Of a stretch of DNA of 64,000 bases, positions 20,368 to 30,390 are shown in pieces. The stretch is from Roseiarcus sp963836695. Lineage in GTDB: Bacteria > Pseudomonadota > Alphaproteobacteria > Rhizobiales > Beijerinckiaceae. Within the stretch, counting starts at the first letter, position 1, and each line of letters begins with the position of its first letter. The notes beneath the pieces were generated by a model. The model worked only from the letters and a program-made list of their open reading frames with translations. It ran no database searches and had not been told where the DNA came from. Location: contig CAWIKX010000011.1 in assembly GCA_963836695.1 (NCBI GenBank), forward strand, positions 1-64,000, given 5' to 3'. The position numbers were made by a program, and so were the translations under genes.

Positions 20368-20371
<4 letters not shown>
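18535..20371 (+). CDS. LivM-LivG fusion: ABC permease joined to ATP-binding domain, one frameshift near 19659
   Basis: The first 330 or so residues are a LivM permease (NRILIWGLFGLGFDLLFGYAGLLSFGQGAFFGTGG, RRTGIYFAMITVAIGEV, ALRDNPLRASALGHNIHGYKLTAFV). A linker rich in Pro and Ala follows, then ILEATGLTKRYGGL opens an ATPase domain in the same frame. One surplus T at 19659 shifts the frame. In the next frame the domain goes on with NSDIDFTVNHGEMRGIIGP, Walker A GPNGAGKSTFFKML, signature ELAYGEKRRLEIG, Walker B LLLLDEPLAGMSP and IIIDHDM. Joined length is about 611 residues. Permease-ATPase fusions of this kind exist in other alphaproteobacteria, so I read the fusion as real and the break as an indel. 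Confidence 0.85.
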
Positions 20372-21066
<695 letters not shown>

Positions 21067-21118
21067 CTACAGGCCGAAGGTCCGGCTTCCCGCCAATAAA
21101 CGTTAGCTGGACGCGCCC

Positions 21119-21161
21119 AAACGCTAGTAAATTAGCTAGCGTTTACTAGCGTTTATTTTTT
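21119..21161 (+). terminator. Hairpin with T-tract after the second Liv-type operon
   Basis: AAACGCTAGTAAA (21119-21131) is the exact reverse complement of TTTACTAGCGTTT (21142-21154), with a 10-base loop and a run of T at 21156-21161. It is the right distance after the livF stop for intrinsic termination. The stem is AT-rich for this genome, and CTAG occurs three times inside the element, so another role (protein binding site, mobile-element footprint) is possible. Confidence 0.6.
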
Positions 21162-21690
21162 CGAATCGAGACTTTTCAATAGGTTACACGCGATAAGAAT
21201 AAGGGAATTTCTCCGTCCAGTCTTTACGCGTTGGCGGTGTGGACCAAAGCTGTCAAACAGCCGCCGGCCTCGGCCCCCTCGCCTGGCTGGCGCCAAAGCG
21301 CGGTGCTATGCTGACATACCCAGATACAAGTAACACATATTTCTATTTTTACCAAGATAATTCGCAACGAGGGCTGGCTGGTGAACTGGCGTCATGACGG
21401 ACTTGATCCAGTTATCAACAGATACGCCGGCTAAAAGATAAGGTGTGGCCAGCGCGAGCTAACTTTGCTTTTGCGGCGAGTTAGATGTTCCAGGCAGGAC
21501 GCGTGGATAGCTGGACGGCGGCCAGTCGCAGAATGGCCACAGTCTCCCGTCCTGCGCCCGACGAGAAGCGCAACCGGCTGGCGGGCGAGCGCGGCCCAGA
21601 AGAAGCGGCCCGCCGATTGGGCGTTTTGCGCTTGCACATGTGCGCAGACTGTGCGCCAATCCGATTTTAGGCGGGGAGACCAGTAGATCT
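21162..21690. other. Intergenic stretch before the DUF3237/encapsulin genes, AT-richer than its surroundings
   Basis: From 21162 to about 21440 the base composition is visibly richer in A and T, and no gene is recognised. A near-consensus DnaA-box-like word TTATCAACA occurs near 21411 but stands alone. The second half returns to high GC. Promoters for the encapsulin locus would have to lie here, but I cannot point to boxes. Confidence 0.45.
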
Positions 21691-22681
21691 TTGGTAGAGC
21701 CGGCGACACTCTCTCGTCTGCGAATCGGCGATGGCATACTCGCCGCCGACCAAGCCATGCCGTTCGGGTCGACGCGTCAAGCGCGAGACGGCTCGGCGCT
21801 ATGGTGGGGGCGCGCCGATACGCCCGGGCCGCCGCAAATCGTCGCTCCCGGCGTTGGAGCGCCCATTCTGGCGGCCGTCTCGCCGATGCGGCCGGGTCAC
21901 AGCATCGCGGTTGAATATCGGCTCAACGGAGGTCCCGTCCGCGAAGCCATTGGCGTGCTGGAGCCGCGCTTCCACGAAGCCAGCGCGCGGATATTTCGCG
22001 CGGTTGTGCCAGGCCAGTCGAATGGGCTGGTCGAGTTCCTGCCGGTGCTTCGTTTCGCCGGCCAGCCGATTTCCGCCCGTCTCTCAGGAGTCGGAACAAC
22101 CGTCTCGGTATCAGGTGGGTTCGCGGCGCGACGGCGGTCGCGACCCCAGCCACTTCGCCGCCGCAGACGACGCTCAGAGTCACCTGACGGAGGCCGCTGG
22201 CGGTGGGAGCCGAAATTCCTTGGCGGCGCGACGATCAAGCTTCGCAAGGAAGTGGTCGGCGTCGTATCGGACGGCTTGCGGATCATTTGGCATTTTGAGG
22301 AGGCGCCTTTCGTCGGACCGGTGCTCGAAGGCCGTTTCCTGCCCGGCGCCGCCGACTGGATGCGCATCCGATCGGATGGCGTCGCATCGTCCAGGTGCAG
22401 GGATGCATGGAGATGCCTCTGGGGCGCGCGTCTACAGTTCATACGGCGGGTACCTCGAACTCGGCCACGATGGCTACGCCCGTGCGCTGCGCGGCGAGTT
22501 CGATCCGTGGCCTCCATTCGTGTGCGCGCCGACCTATGCGACGGCCGACAAGGAGCTCGAATGGCTCAATCGGGCGCAATGCCTCATCGTCGGCAGGGTG
22601 GACATGAAGGCGCTCACGGTCGTCGACGCTTATCTCATCGAGGATGGGGGCCGAAAAATTTGCAAGAACGCGGCGGCGTAA
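21691..22681 (+). pseudogene. DUF3237-domain protein with an extra N-terminal domain, frame-broken
   Basis: The C-terminal half is a DUF3237 barrel: FLPGAADWMRIRSDGV, then (after two frame slips near 22390 and 22425) VQVQGCMEM, SGARVYSSYGGYLELGHDGYARAL, FVCAPTYATADKELEWLNRAQCLIVGRVDM. The function of the family is not known. The N-terminal half (RPGHSIAVEYRLNGGPVREAIGVLEPRF and VEFLPVLRFAGQPISARL) is a separate domain that I do not recognise, and the two are joined by a low-complexity stretch near 22120-22200 where more slips are likely. Start codon is a guess: TTG at 21691 has GGGGAG upstream, and GTG at 21640 is the alternative. It is the first gene of the encapsulin locus. Confidence 0.6.
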
Positions 22682-22778
22682 TGCGCTAGGAGCCTAAGTC
22701 TCATCGTTCTTCAGATGAAACGTCTTCCCGTTCGCTGATAAACGAACCTTAAGGCAAGCCAACCGGAGGGGCGCCGAG

Positions 22779-23825
22779 ATGGGATATGACCCGCAAGTTC
22801 CGTGGACCGACGAGCAGTGGGCCCGCGTCAACCAGGCGATTCAGGAGGAAGCGAAGCGGGCTCGGGTGGCTGCGACCTTTCTGCCGCTATACGGGCCTCT
22901 GGACGCGGACGCGCGATTTCGTGCGCAAGCAAGAGATAAGCTAGCGCTCCTCCGGACGATCGGTTTGCCAAACGCGCCCCCGCGGACACATCGGGAGCAC
23001 AGGCGCAGAGTGTGGTGGAACCGCAGCGCTTATCGATCGACGACAGGGACACGATCCGCCTTGCTACCTTGCAGGTGGTCGTGGCGGTGCGCAACGCCCA
23101 GATGGCCGATCCCGAACTGGCGAGCGCGCTGGCGCTGTTCCGGCGCGCGGCAAACGTCATCGCTCGGCTCGAGGACGCAGTTGTCTTTCGAGGACTGACG
23201 TCGCCGCGTTCGGGCGAACCGGCGCAGCCGGCGGGGGTCTCCGGTTTGCCTCGAATTTGGCAAGTCACCGGCGCCCTCCAAGCGAAGGGAATTTGGACGT
23301 AAGGACCCGGCCAAAAGGATCGATATCGGTCGCCCGGACTCCGGATGAGGGAAGAGGGCAGCGGCTTGTCGGCGCGATTATCGAAGGCAATCGGCGAACT
23401 GGAACAACGCGGACAGTTTGGTCCGTTCGCGGCGGTCCTGGGTCAACAACTGTTTCTCGTCGCTCAGACCCCCGATTCGAAGTCGCTTGTCTTGCCGCAG
23501 GACCGCATCACCCCATTTCTGGGCGGGGGTCCGCTGCTACGTTCCTCAACGCTTGACGAGTTCGGACGGATTTACCGGCGTAGTCGTGGCCCTCGGCGGC
23601 GCGCCTCTCGAACTAGTCGTCGCCTCGGATATCAGCGTGCAGTTCCTGCAGGTCAGCGCCGAACCGGCATTTCTCTTTCGCGTATCCGAGAAGATCGCGC
23701 TGCGCATCAGGGAACCTGACGCAATTGTCCAGCTCGACATGGTGGACGAAAAAAAGGACCGAACATCGTCTTCTGGCGGTAGCAACCAGAGGGGACAACA
23801 AACGCAGGCTGGCCAACCGTCATAG
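22779..23825 (+). pseudogene. Encapsulin shell protein (family 1, linocin-M18/HK97 fold), frame-broken
   Basis: Joined over at least four frame changes, the product follows family 1 encapsulins such as Myxococcus EncA from end to end. The N-terminal helix VPWTDEQWARVNQAIQEEAK, then LPLYGPLDAD matches EEWARLNETV and LDIYGPLGAG. DPELASALALFRRAANVIARLEDAVVFRG matches the spine helix. LSKAIGELEQRGQFGPFAAVL matches TRKLNEQGHFGPYAVVL, and GVVVALGGAPLELVVASDISVQFLQ with KIALRIREPDAIVQL closes the A-domain as in EncA (LLLRIKHPDAICTL). Frames change near 22950, 23295, 23345 and 23560, and an in-frame TAA lies at 23300. The ATG at 22779 has GGAGG upstream. The protein would self-assemble into a hollow shell. 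Whether this copy is dead or only mis-sequenced cannot be told from one sequence. Confidence 0.78.
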
Positions 23826-23884
23826 AACGCGTCGCGCGAGGATCGCCGAGGATCAGGGGACCGAAGGCCATGGCGCTATGACCC

Positions 23885-26845
23885 ATGCCAACTAGGGTCG
23901 TCGTCCTGGGAGGCGGCGTCGCGGGCATGAGCGCCGCCCACGAGCTGGTTGAGCGCGGCTTTGAAGTCGTCGTGCTCGAGCGCAGCGACCTGCCTGGAGG
24001 GAAGGCGCGCAGCGTTCCCGTCGTCGATGATGGCGAGGACACGAGCGGGCATCAGCTCGCCAGCGGGGCCGCGGGACCCATCGAGCACCGGTTGCCCGGA
24101 GAACATGGGTTTCGGTTCTTCCCTGGTTTCTACAAGCACGTCATCGACACCATGCGGCGAACGCCGTCTTTCGACGGACGAAAAGCGGCGGACCATCTGG
24201 CGCCGACAACGCGGATTGGATTCACCCAGTACGCGAAGCCCATGTTCGTCGCGCCGTCGGTCTTTCCGCTGACGCCCGGCGACGCCGGCGTTTTGCTGCG
24301 CGACATTCTCTTGATGTTCGAGCCAGTCACGGGCCTCACGCCGGACGATCTGGCTTTTTTCGGGGCGCGTGTTTGGCAGATCCTCACGTCGTGTGCGGAG
24401 CGAAGGCTCGGAGAGTACGAGCGGACAAGCTGGTGGGACTTTGTCAGCGCTGAGAGTCGTTCGGCGGCCTACCAGAAGTTCCTTGCCGCTGGCATCACGC
24501 GCTCGCTGGTCGCTGCCAAGGCGAAAAAGGCGAGCACCCGCACGATCGGCGACGTCTTCGTACAGCTTGTGCTCTCGATCATAACGCCAACCGCGGTCGC
24601 GAGCGACCGCGTGCTCGACGGCCCAACCAATCTTGTCTGGATCGATCCCTGGCTCGCCTATCTCGAATCGCGCGGCGTGCGCTACGTGAAGGGGGCTGAG
24701 ATCGAGGAGATTCTCTGTCAGAACGGACGCATCACCGGGGTTGCCTTCAGACAACAGGGGAAGCGAGCCGTCGCCACTGGCGACTACTATATCGCGGCGC
24801 TGCCGGTCGAGAAAATGGCGCCGTTGGTGAGCGCTAACATGCGGGCGGCTGATCCAGCGCTGGGAAACTTGAGCGCGCTGGCCTCTAACGTGGAATGGAT
24901 GAACGGCATCCAGTTCTATCTGCACCGCAACCTGCCGACCGCGCATGGGCACGTGATTCACATCGATACGGAATGGGCGCTCACGAGCATCTCCCAGCTC
25001 CAGTTCTGGCGTGACGCGCCGCCCGAATTTTTGAATGACAGCGAAGTTCACAGCGTGCTCTCGGTCGACGTTTCCGACTGGACGTCGCCGGGATCGACGG
25101 GGCACGCCGCGATCGATTGCTCCCGTGAAGAGGTGGTGCGTGAGACGTGGAGCCAGCTCAAGCGGTCGATGAATTCCGGCGAGGAATTGCTGCGCGAGGA
25201 GGACCTGCACTCGTGGTTTCTTGACCCCGACATCACCAACGATCCCACACGCCCGGCTCGCCTCACGAATGGCGAGCCGCTGCTCGTCAATCTGGTTGAC
25301 ACATGGGCGTTGCGGCCAGAGGCGACGACTGGCGTTCCGAACCTCTTTCTCGCCTCGGACTACGTGCGCACCTACACTGACCTCGCGACGATGGAGGGCG
25401 CCAATGAGGCCGCGCGGCGGGCAGTCAACGGGCTGCTCGACACCGTCGGCTTCGCTGGAAGCCGCTGCGAATTGTGGCCGCTGCACGAGCCGGAAATCCT
25501 CACGCCGTGGCGATTGTACGACGCAGCGCGATACAAAGCCGGCCTGCCGTGGGATGACTCGCTCGTGCAGGTGGCGGCCCACGCCATTCGCGGCGCTTCC
25601 CCGATGCTCGATCAGGCGCGCCCGCTTCTTGAACATGTGGCGCCGTTCGTCAAGGCGGCCGCCAGCGCGCTCGAAGCGAGCGATCGCGGCCTGCCGGACG
25701 TGCGCGAACTAAGCGCGGGCGATCCTGTCGAGATACGGCGCTTCACCGGTTTGTCTGCGCCTGAGGCCGCGGCGCTCAACCTCGCCGAGCCGATGTCGGC
25801 TGCGAGCGACATCCTCGGGCCGGCGGGCTTCCTCGAGCGCCTGACCTGGTATCGCGACATGCTCGGCGATACGCTTGCCGAGGGAATTCCGAGTGGAGAG
25901 CCTGAGCGCCACCTTTACGGGCTCGTGAGAGATTTTCTTGGGCGAGCGGGCAAGGGCCTGCGCCCTGCCCTCTGTATCGCGACGGCGAGAGCGCTGGGCG
26001 GACGCGGCGAGGATGCGCTTCCGGCCGCCGCAGGCCTCGAAATGCTGCACAACGGGTTTCTTGTCCATGATGACATAGAGGATGGCAGCGACTGGCGCCG
26101 CGGCGCCGCGACGATGCATCGCAGCGCGGGAATTCCAATTGCGCTCAACGCCGGCGATTCCATGAACGCGCTCGCCATGCGCCTTTTTCGCAAGACGGGC
26201 GAGCGGCTAGGCCCTGTGGCTGGGATGCGGATCTTCGAGGAGGTTGACCACTTGGTCCTCGAGACCCTCGAGGGCCAGGCCATGGAGCTTGGCTGGGTGC
26301 GCGACAACGATTTCACGGTCACGACGGACGACTATCTTCGTCTCGTTTTGAAGAAGACCGCCTGGTACAGCTTCATTCACCCGCTGCGGATCGGCGCCCT
26401 TGTCGCCAACGGCGACGAACGGAATCTCGCCCGGTTCGATCGGTTCGGCTACCTCATCGGAGCGGCGTTCCAGATCACGGACGACGTCTTGAACCTCAAC
26501 GGGAACGTTGCGCGATACGGCAAGGAGATCAACGGGGATCTCTGGGAAGGCAAGCGCACGCTTATGCTCACGCATGCATTCGGCCAAGCAAATAGCGCGG
26601 ACCGAACGTGGATGAGGAGTTTTCTGGCTAGACCCCGCGAGCGCCGGCTGCCGCGCGAGATCATGCGGCTGCACGATATCATCGCGAACAGCGGCAGTAT
26701 CGAATGGGCCCGCCAAACGGCAAATGCATTTGCAGAAGCCGCGGCGCGGGAGTTCGACACGTCAGCATTCCTCGGGGCGCCCGCAAGTCCCGACCTCGAT
26801 TGGCTTCGGGCCTGCGTCGACTACCTCGTGCGGCGCGACTCGTAA
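23885..26845 (+). CDS. Fusion of FAD-dependent amine-oxidase/desaturase-like domain and polyprenyl diphosphate synthase
   Basis: A 986-residue intact protein. Residues 1-550 are a flavoprotein of the phytoene desaturase/HpnE type: TRVVVLGGGVAGMSAAHELVERG (dinucleotide fold, residues 4-26), ERSDLPGGKARS, GFRFFPGFY, and a C-terminal FAD contact FLASDYVRTYTDLATMEGANEAARRAV. Residues about 640-980 are a class I prenyl synthase: GKGLRPALCIA, the first Asp-rich motif HDDIED (Asp729-Asp733), Gln/Lys positions in GQAMELGW, and the second motif FQITDDVL (Asp866-Asp867). It would build a prenyl diphosphate chain and oxidise an isoprenoid or related substrate. I see no known C-terminal encapsulin-targeting peptide. 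The gene follows the shell gene by 59 bases on the same strand, so it is the obvious cargo candidate. No similar fusion comes to mind. Confidence 0.85.
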   Translation: MPTRVVVLGGGVAGMSAAHELVERGFEVVVLERSDLPGGKARSVPVVDDGEDTSGHQLASGAAGPIEHRLPGEHGFRFFPGFYKHVIDTMRRTPSFDGRKAADHLAPTTRIGFTQYAKPMFVAPSVFPLTPGDAGVLLRDILLMFEPVTGLTPDDLAFFGARVWQILTSCAERRLGEYERTSWWDFVSAESRSAAYQKFLAAGITRSLVAAKAKKASTRTIGDVFVQLVLSIITPTAVASDRVLDGPTNLVWIDPWLAYLESRGVRYVKGAEIEEILCQNGRITGVAFRQQGKRAVATGDYYIAALPVEKMAPLVSANMRAADPALGNLSALASNVEWMNGIQFYLHRNLPTAHGHVIHIDTEWALTSISQLQFWRDAPPEFLNDSEVHSVLSVDVSDWTSPGSTGHAAIDCSREEVVRETWSQLKRSMNSGEELLREEDLHSWFLDPDITNDPTRPARLTNGEPLLVNLVDTWALRPEATTGVPNLFLASDYVRTYTDLATMEGANEAARRAVNGLLDTVGFAGSRCELWPLHEPEILTPWRLYDAARYKAGLPWDDSLVQVAAHAIRGASPMLDQARPLLEHVAPFVKAAASALEASDRGLPDVRELSAGDPVEIRRFTGLSAPEAAALNLAEPMSAASDILGPAGFLERLTWYRDMLGDTLAEGIPSGEPERHLYGLVRDFLGRAGKGLRPALCIATARALGGRGEDALPAAAGLEMLHNGFLVHDDIEDGSDWRRGAATMHRSAGIPIALNAGDSMNALAMRLFRKTGERLGPVAGMRIFEEVDHLVLETLEGQAMELGWVRDNDFTVTTDDYLRLVLKKTAWYSFIHPLRIGALVANGDERNLARFDRFGYLIGAAFQITDDVLNLNGNVARYGKEINGDLWEGKRTLMLTHAFGQANSADRTWMRSFLARPRERRLPREIMRLHDIIANSGSIEWARQTANAFAEAAAREFDTSAFLGAPASPDLDWLRACVDYLVRRDS

Positions 26846-27015
26846 TGGCAATTGTGCCCATTGGCCAATGTGATAATAGGGTATTCTCTTTCCGATAAGT
26901 CCGGCGGAACCATTTGTGTGCAAATGGATTTCGCCGGGCGTCGGAGCGTTACCTCGAGCGGGTTGCGCCGGAAGGGCCTAAGTCAGGGGAGAGCCTCGAA
27001 GCTGCGGAGAGCCGG

Positions 27016-30000
27016 ATGCCGGGGATTAGAGAGTGGCTGGGTTCGCATGGCTTATCCGGGTACGCGGATCGCTTTGCTGAAAATAAAATAGATCTTTCTA
27101 TCCTGCCCGATCTGACGGACGAAGACCTCAAGGAGCTTGGCGTATTACTGGGTGATCGGCGACGGATTCTGCGCTTGATCGCCGACCTCGCCCCCAAATC
27201 ACAACCCCCGGCCGCCTCCGGATCGCCTCCCCTCGAAGGGGCGGAGCGACGCCAAGTCACCGTGATGTTCGCTGATCTCGTCGGGTCGACGGCGCTCTCC
27301 ACCGGCATGGACCCTGAGGACCTGCGAGACGTCTTTGCCGCATATTCAAACTGCGCCGAAGAAACCGTGAGCAAGTTCGGTGGAAACGTCGCCCAATACA
27401 TGGGTGACGGCATCCTGGTGTACTTTGGCTATCCGCACGCCCACGAAGACGACGCCGAGCAAGCCGTGAGGGCGGGGCTGGAACTTATCACGGCGGTCGG
27501 CGGACTGAAGACGCGTATTCCCCAACAACTCAGGGTTGGCATTGCGACAGGCGTCGTCGTGGTGGGCAATCAGACCCCGAGCATCGTCGGCGAGACCCCG
27601 AACCTTGCGGCGCGCCTCCAAGGCATCGCCAAGCCCAACATGGTCGTCATCAGCGAAGGCACCCGCAGGCTCCTTGGACATCTCTTTGAACTCGAGGACC
27701 TGGGAACGCGGGACTTGAAGGGAATCTCGGCGCCCGTGCAAGTCTGGGCGGTGCTTCGGCCCAGTTCCTCGACGAGCCGCTTCGAGGCGCTCCACGCGAG
27801 CGGCATGACCACCCTCGTCGGTCGGGAAGAGGAATATGAATTGCTGCGCCGGCGCTGGGGGAAGGCAAAGGAGGGAGAAGGCCAAGCCGTGCTGCTGTCC
27901 GGCGAGGCCGGTATCGGCAAATCGCACCTGATGGTCGCTTTCGCCGAACGTCTCAAGGGCGAGCGTTTTCTCCGCATCCGTTGCTTCTGCTCTCCGCAGC
28001 ACACAAACAGCGCGCTTTATCCTATCATCGATCACGTGGAGCGCTCGGCCGGCTTTGGGCGCGACGACACGCTGCAAACAAAGCTCGACAAGCTCGACGC
28101 GCTCCTCCGACAGTCCTGGTCCTCCGATGAGGATTCCTCGCTCTTTGTCGAGATGCTCTCGCTCCCGACCGAGGGACGCTATCCCACGTTTGACCTTGCG
28201 CCTCGGCAGCGCCGCCAAACAACGATGGACGCGCTTATGCGGCAAGTGGAGATCCTCGCCAACCCAGGTCCGCTGCTCATCATCTTCGAGGATGCGCACT
28301 GGGCCGACCCTACGACCTTGGAATTGATGGGCCGGCTAGCGAGCCATATCGCGCACCATCGCGTGCTCATGGTTGTTTCCTTCCGGCCTGAGTTCGAGGC
28401 GCCGTGGATCGAGCTGGCGCACGTGACGGCTCTCGCCCTGAGCAGGCTTGGGCCACGCGACGTCCACGTGATGATCGATCACATCATCGGCGCCGACCCC
28501 CTGCCTGAAGCGATCCGCCAGGACATCATCGAGCGAACGGACGGAATTCCGTTGTTCGTCGAGGAGATGACGAAGGCCGTCCTTGAGACTGCGTCCGAGG
28601 ACGCCGCCCGACGAATCGCCGGCTCGGTTCCCTCTCCTGCGATGGCCGTCCCGGCAAGCCTGCACGCATCGCTGATGGCCCGGCTCGACCGGCTCGGCGG
28701 CTCCAAGGAACTTGCGCAGATCGGAGCGGCGATCGGCCGTGAATTCTCGCACGCGCTTCTGGCTGCGGTGGCGTGCAGACCGGAAGCGAAGCTGGAAATG
28801 CAGCTCGATAGACTCGTTCGGGCCGGTTTGCTGTTCCGCCAGGGCGCGCCCCCCGACGCGGCCTATTTGTTCAAGCACGCTCTCGTGCAGGATGCGGCTT
28901 ATGGCCTGCTGCTGCGCGAGCCGAGACGCCACCTTCACGCTCGGATCGCTGAAACCCTCGAGAGCAGGTTCAGCGAGACCGCCGAGAACAAGCCCGAAGT
29001 GCTGGCGCGTCACTGGGCCGAGGCCGGTGAGTTCGAAAGAGCGGCGGCGCTGTGGGGGAAGGCAGGGCAGAGATCGGCGCAGCGCTCGGCATTAGTCGAA
29101 GCCGCAGAACAGCTTAAACGCGCGCTCGACATGATCGCGGCCTTACCGAGCACGCCCCTTCTGCGCCGAGAGGCGATAAAGCTTCAGGTCGAGCTCATCA
29201 CCCCGCTGATCCACGTGAGCGGTTATGCAACGCCCGAGACCAGGGCTGCTGGAGAGCGGGCCCTCCTTTTGATTGAAGAGGCGCAGGCCCTCGGAGAGCC
29301 TCCAGAGGACCCACTCTTGTTGTTTTCCGCTCTCTACGGCTCCTGGGCTGCAAACATTGTCGCGTTCAACGGCGACGTAATGCAGGAACTAGCCGTGCAG
29401 TTTTTGGCGTTAGCGCAAAAGCAAGCCGCGACTGCGCCCGTAATGGTCGGGCATCGCCTAATGGGTCTGACCCTTTTGCACGCCGGAAAGATCGAAGACG
29501 GACGCAGGCACTTCGATCGCGCGATCGCGCTCTACGACCCGGCCGAGCATTTCCCTTTGGCTACGCGGTTCGGTCAGGATGTCGGCGCGACGAGTTTGTC
29601 CTGGAGGTCGATTTCGCTCTGGGTGCTCGGCTACCCTGAGGACGCATTGCGCGACGTCGTGCGCGCACTCGAGATCGCGCGCCAAAGCCAACACTCCGCA
29701 ACGCTGGTTTACGTGCTGAATTTCAGCATTTTTCCGCATCTCTCTTGCGGAAACTTTATGGCCGTAAACGCTCTCATTGATGAATTTGTCCCCCTCAAGG
29801 ATCAGATCGAGTCGGGCTTCTGGGGCGGATGGGGAACGGTGCAAAGAGGTTGCGTATCGGCCTTGACCGGGAAGGTTTCTGAGGCGGTTCAAGATATCGC
29901 CTCCGGCATCGGGGAAATGCGCGCAACGGGGACCACGCTATGGATGCCCTTGTTTTTGTCATCTCTGGGCCTGGCAAACGCGCAAATTGGTCAGTTTGAT

Positions 30001-30390
30001 CAGGCCTGGGCGAACATTCACGAAGCGATGACCGCGGTGAAGACAGTGAAGGAGAGCTGGTGCGAAGCTGAAATCAACCGTATTGCCGGAGAAATTGCGC
30101 TCTTGGGAACGAAGCCCGATCTGCTTAAGGCGGAAGCCTATTTTGCCAATGCGCTTGAGATTGCTCGTAGCCAACAAGCGAAATCCTGGGAGCTTCGCGC
30201 CGCAATGAGCGCTGCGCGTTTCCTCTTGGCTCAGGGCAGCCGAGAGACCGCGCGCGACATTCTGGCCCCAGTCTTCGACTGGTTCACGCAGGGCTTCGAC
30301 ACCGTTGACCTGGGAAACGCAAAGCTGTTGCTCATGGAACTGCGCCCCGAGATCTCCGACCGGCAAACGGAAGCGGCAAGCAGCTTATGA
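27016..30390 (+). CDS. SAM-domain adenylate/guanylate cyclase with AAA ATPase and TPR regions
   Basis: From ATG 27016 (GGAG 9 bases upstream) the protein has 1,124 residues; GTG at 26914 would add 34 residues without family character. Residues 1-62 are a SAM domain (IREWLGSHGLSGYADRFAENKIDLSILPDLTDEDLKELG). A class III cyclase domain follows, RRQVTVMFADLVGSTALS and VAQYMGDGILVYFGYP, with both metal-binding Asp present. Next is an AAA-type ATPase with P-loop LLSGEAGIGKSHL and Walker B LIIFEDAHWADP, then a long helical TPR-like tail. This is the soluble multidomain cyclase type common in rhizobia, in which the ATPase/TPR part is thought to sense a partner or ligand. Its stop overlaps the start of the next gene. 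Confidence 0.9.
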   Translation: MPGIREWLGSHGLSGYADRFAENKIDLSILPDLTDEDLKELGVLLGDRRRILRLIADLAPKSQPPAASGSPPLEGAERRQVTVMFADLVGSTALSTGMDPEDLRDVFAAYSNCAEETVSKFGGNVAQYMGDGILVYFGYPHAHEDDAEQAVRAGLELITAVGGLKTRIPQQLRVGIATGVVVVGNQTPSIVGETPNLAARLQGIAKPNMVVISEGTRRLLGHLFELEDLGTRDLKGISAPVQVWAVLRPSSSTSRFEALHASGMTTLVGREEEYELLRRRWGKAKEGEGQAVLLSGEAGIGKSHLMVAFAERLKGERFLRIRCFCSPQHTNSALYPIIDHVERSAGFGRDDTLQTKLDKLDALLRQSWSSDEDSSLFVEMLSLPTEGRYPTFDLAPRQRRQTTMDALMRQVEILANPGPLLIIFEDAHWADPTTLELMGRLASHIAHHRVLMVVSFRPEFEAPWIELAHVTALALSRLGPRDVHVMIDHIIGADPLPEAIRQDIIERTDGIPLFVEEMTKAVLETASEDAARRIAGSVPSPAMAVPASLHASLMARLDRLGGSKELAQIGAAIGREFSHALLAAVACRPEAKLEMQLDRLVRAGLLFRQGAPPDAAYLFKHALVQDAAYGLLLREPRRHLHARIAETLESRFSETAENKPEVLARHWAEAGEFERAAALWGKAGQRSAQRSALVEAAEQLKRALDMIAALPSTPLLRREAIKLQVELITPLIHVSGYATPETRAAGERALLLIEEAQALGEPPEDPLLLFSALYGSWAANIVAFNGDVMQELAVQFLALAQKQAATAPVMVGHRLMGLTLLHAGKIEDGRRHFDRAIALYDPAEHFPLATRFGQDVGATSLSWRSISLWVLGYPEDALRDVVRALEIARQSQHSATLVYVLNFSIFPHLSCGNFMAVNALIDEFVPLKDQIESGFWGGWGTVQRGCVSALTGKVSEAVQDIASGIGEMRATGTTLWMPLFLSSLGLANAQIGQFDQAWANIHEAMTAVKTVKESWCEAEINRIAGEIALLGTKPDLLKAEAYFANALEIARSQQAKSWELRAAMSAARFLLAQGSRETARDILAPVFDWFTQGFDTVDLGNAKLLLMELRPEISDRQTEAASSL

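Noticed and set aside
21408..21420. DnaA box and possible replication origin (TTATCAACA)
   Set aside because: A single near-match without further boxes, without dnaA, dnaN or repABC genes.
22779..23825. Phage capsid or prophage remnant instead of encapsulin
   Set aside because: The HK97 fold is shared, but no terminase, portal, protease or integrase is nearby, and the sequence follows cellular encapsulins such as EncA.
23876..25636. A 586-codon open frame antisense to the flavoprotein domain
   Set aside because: Same composition signature of an antisense shadow; the plus strand has the recognisable FAD and prenyl synthase motifs.
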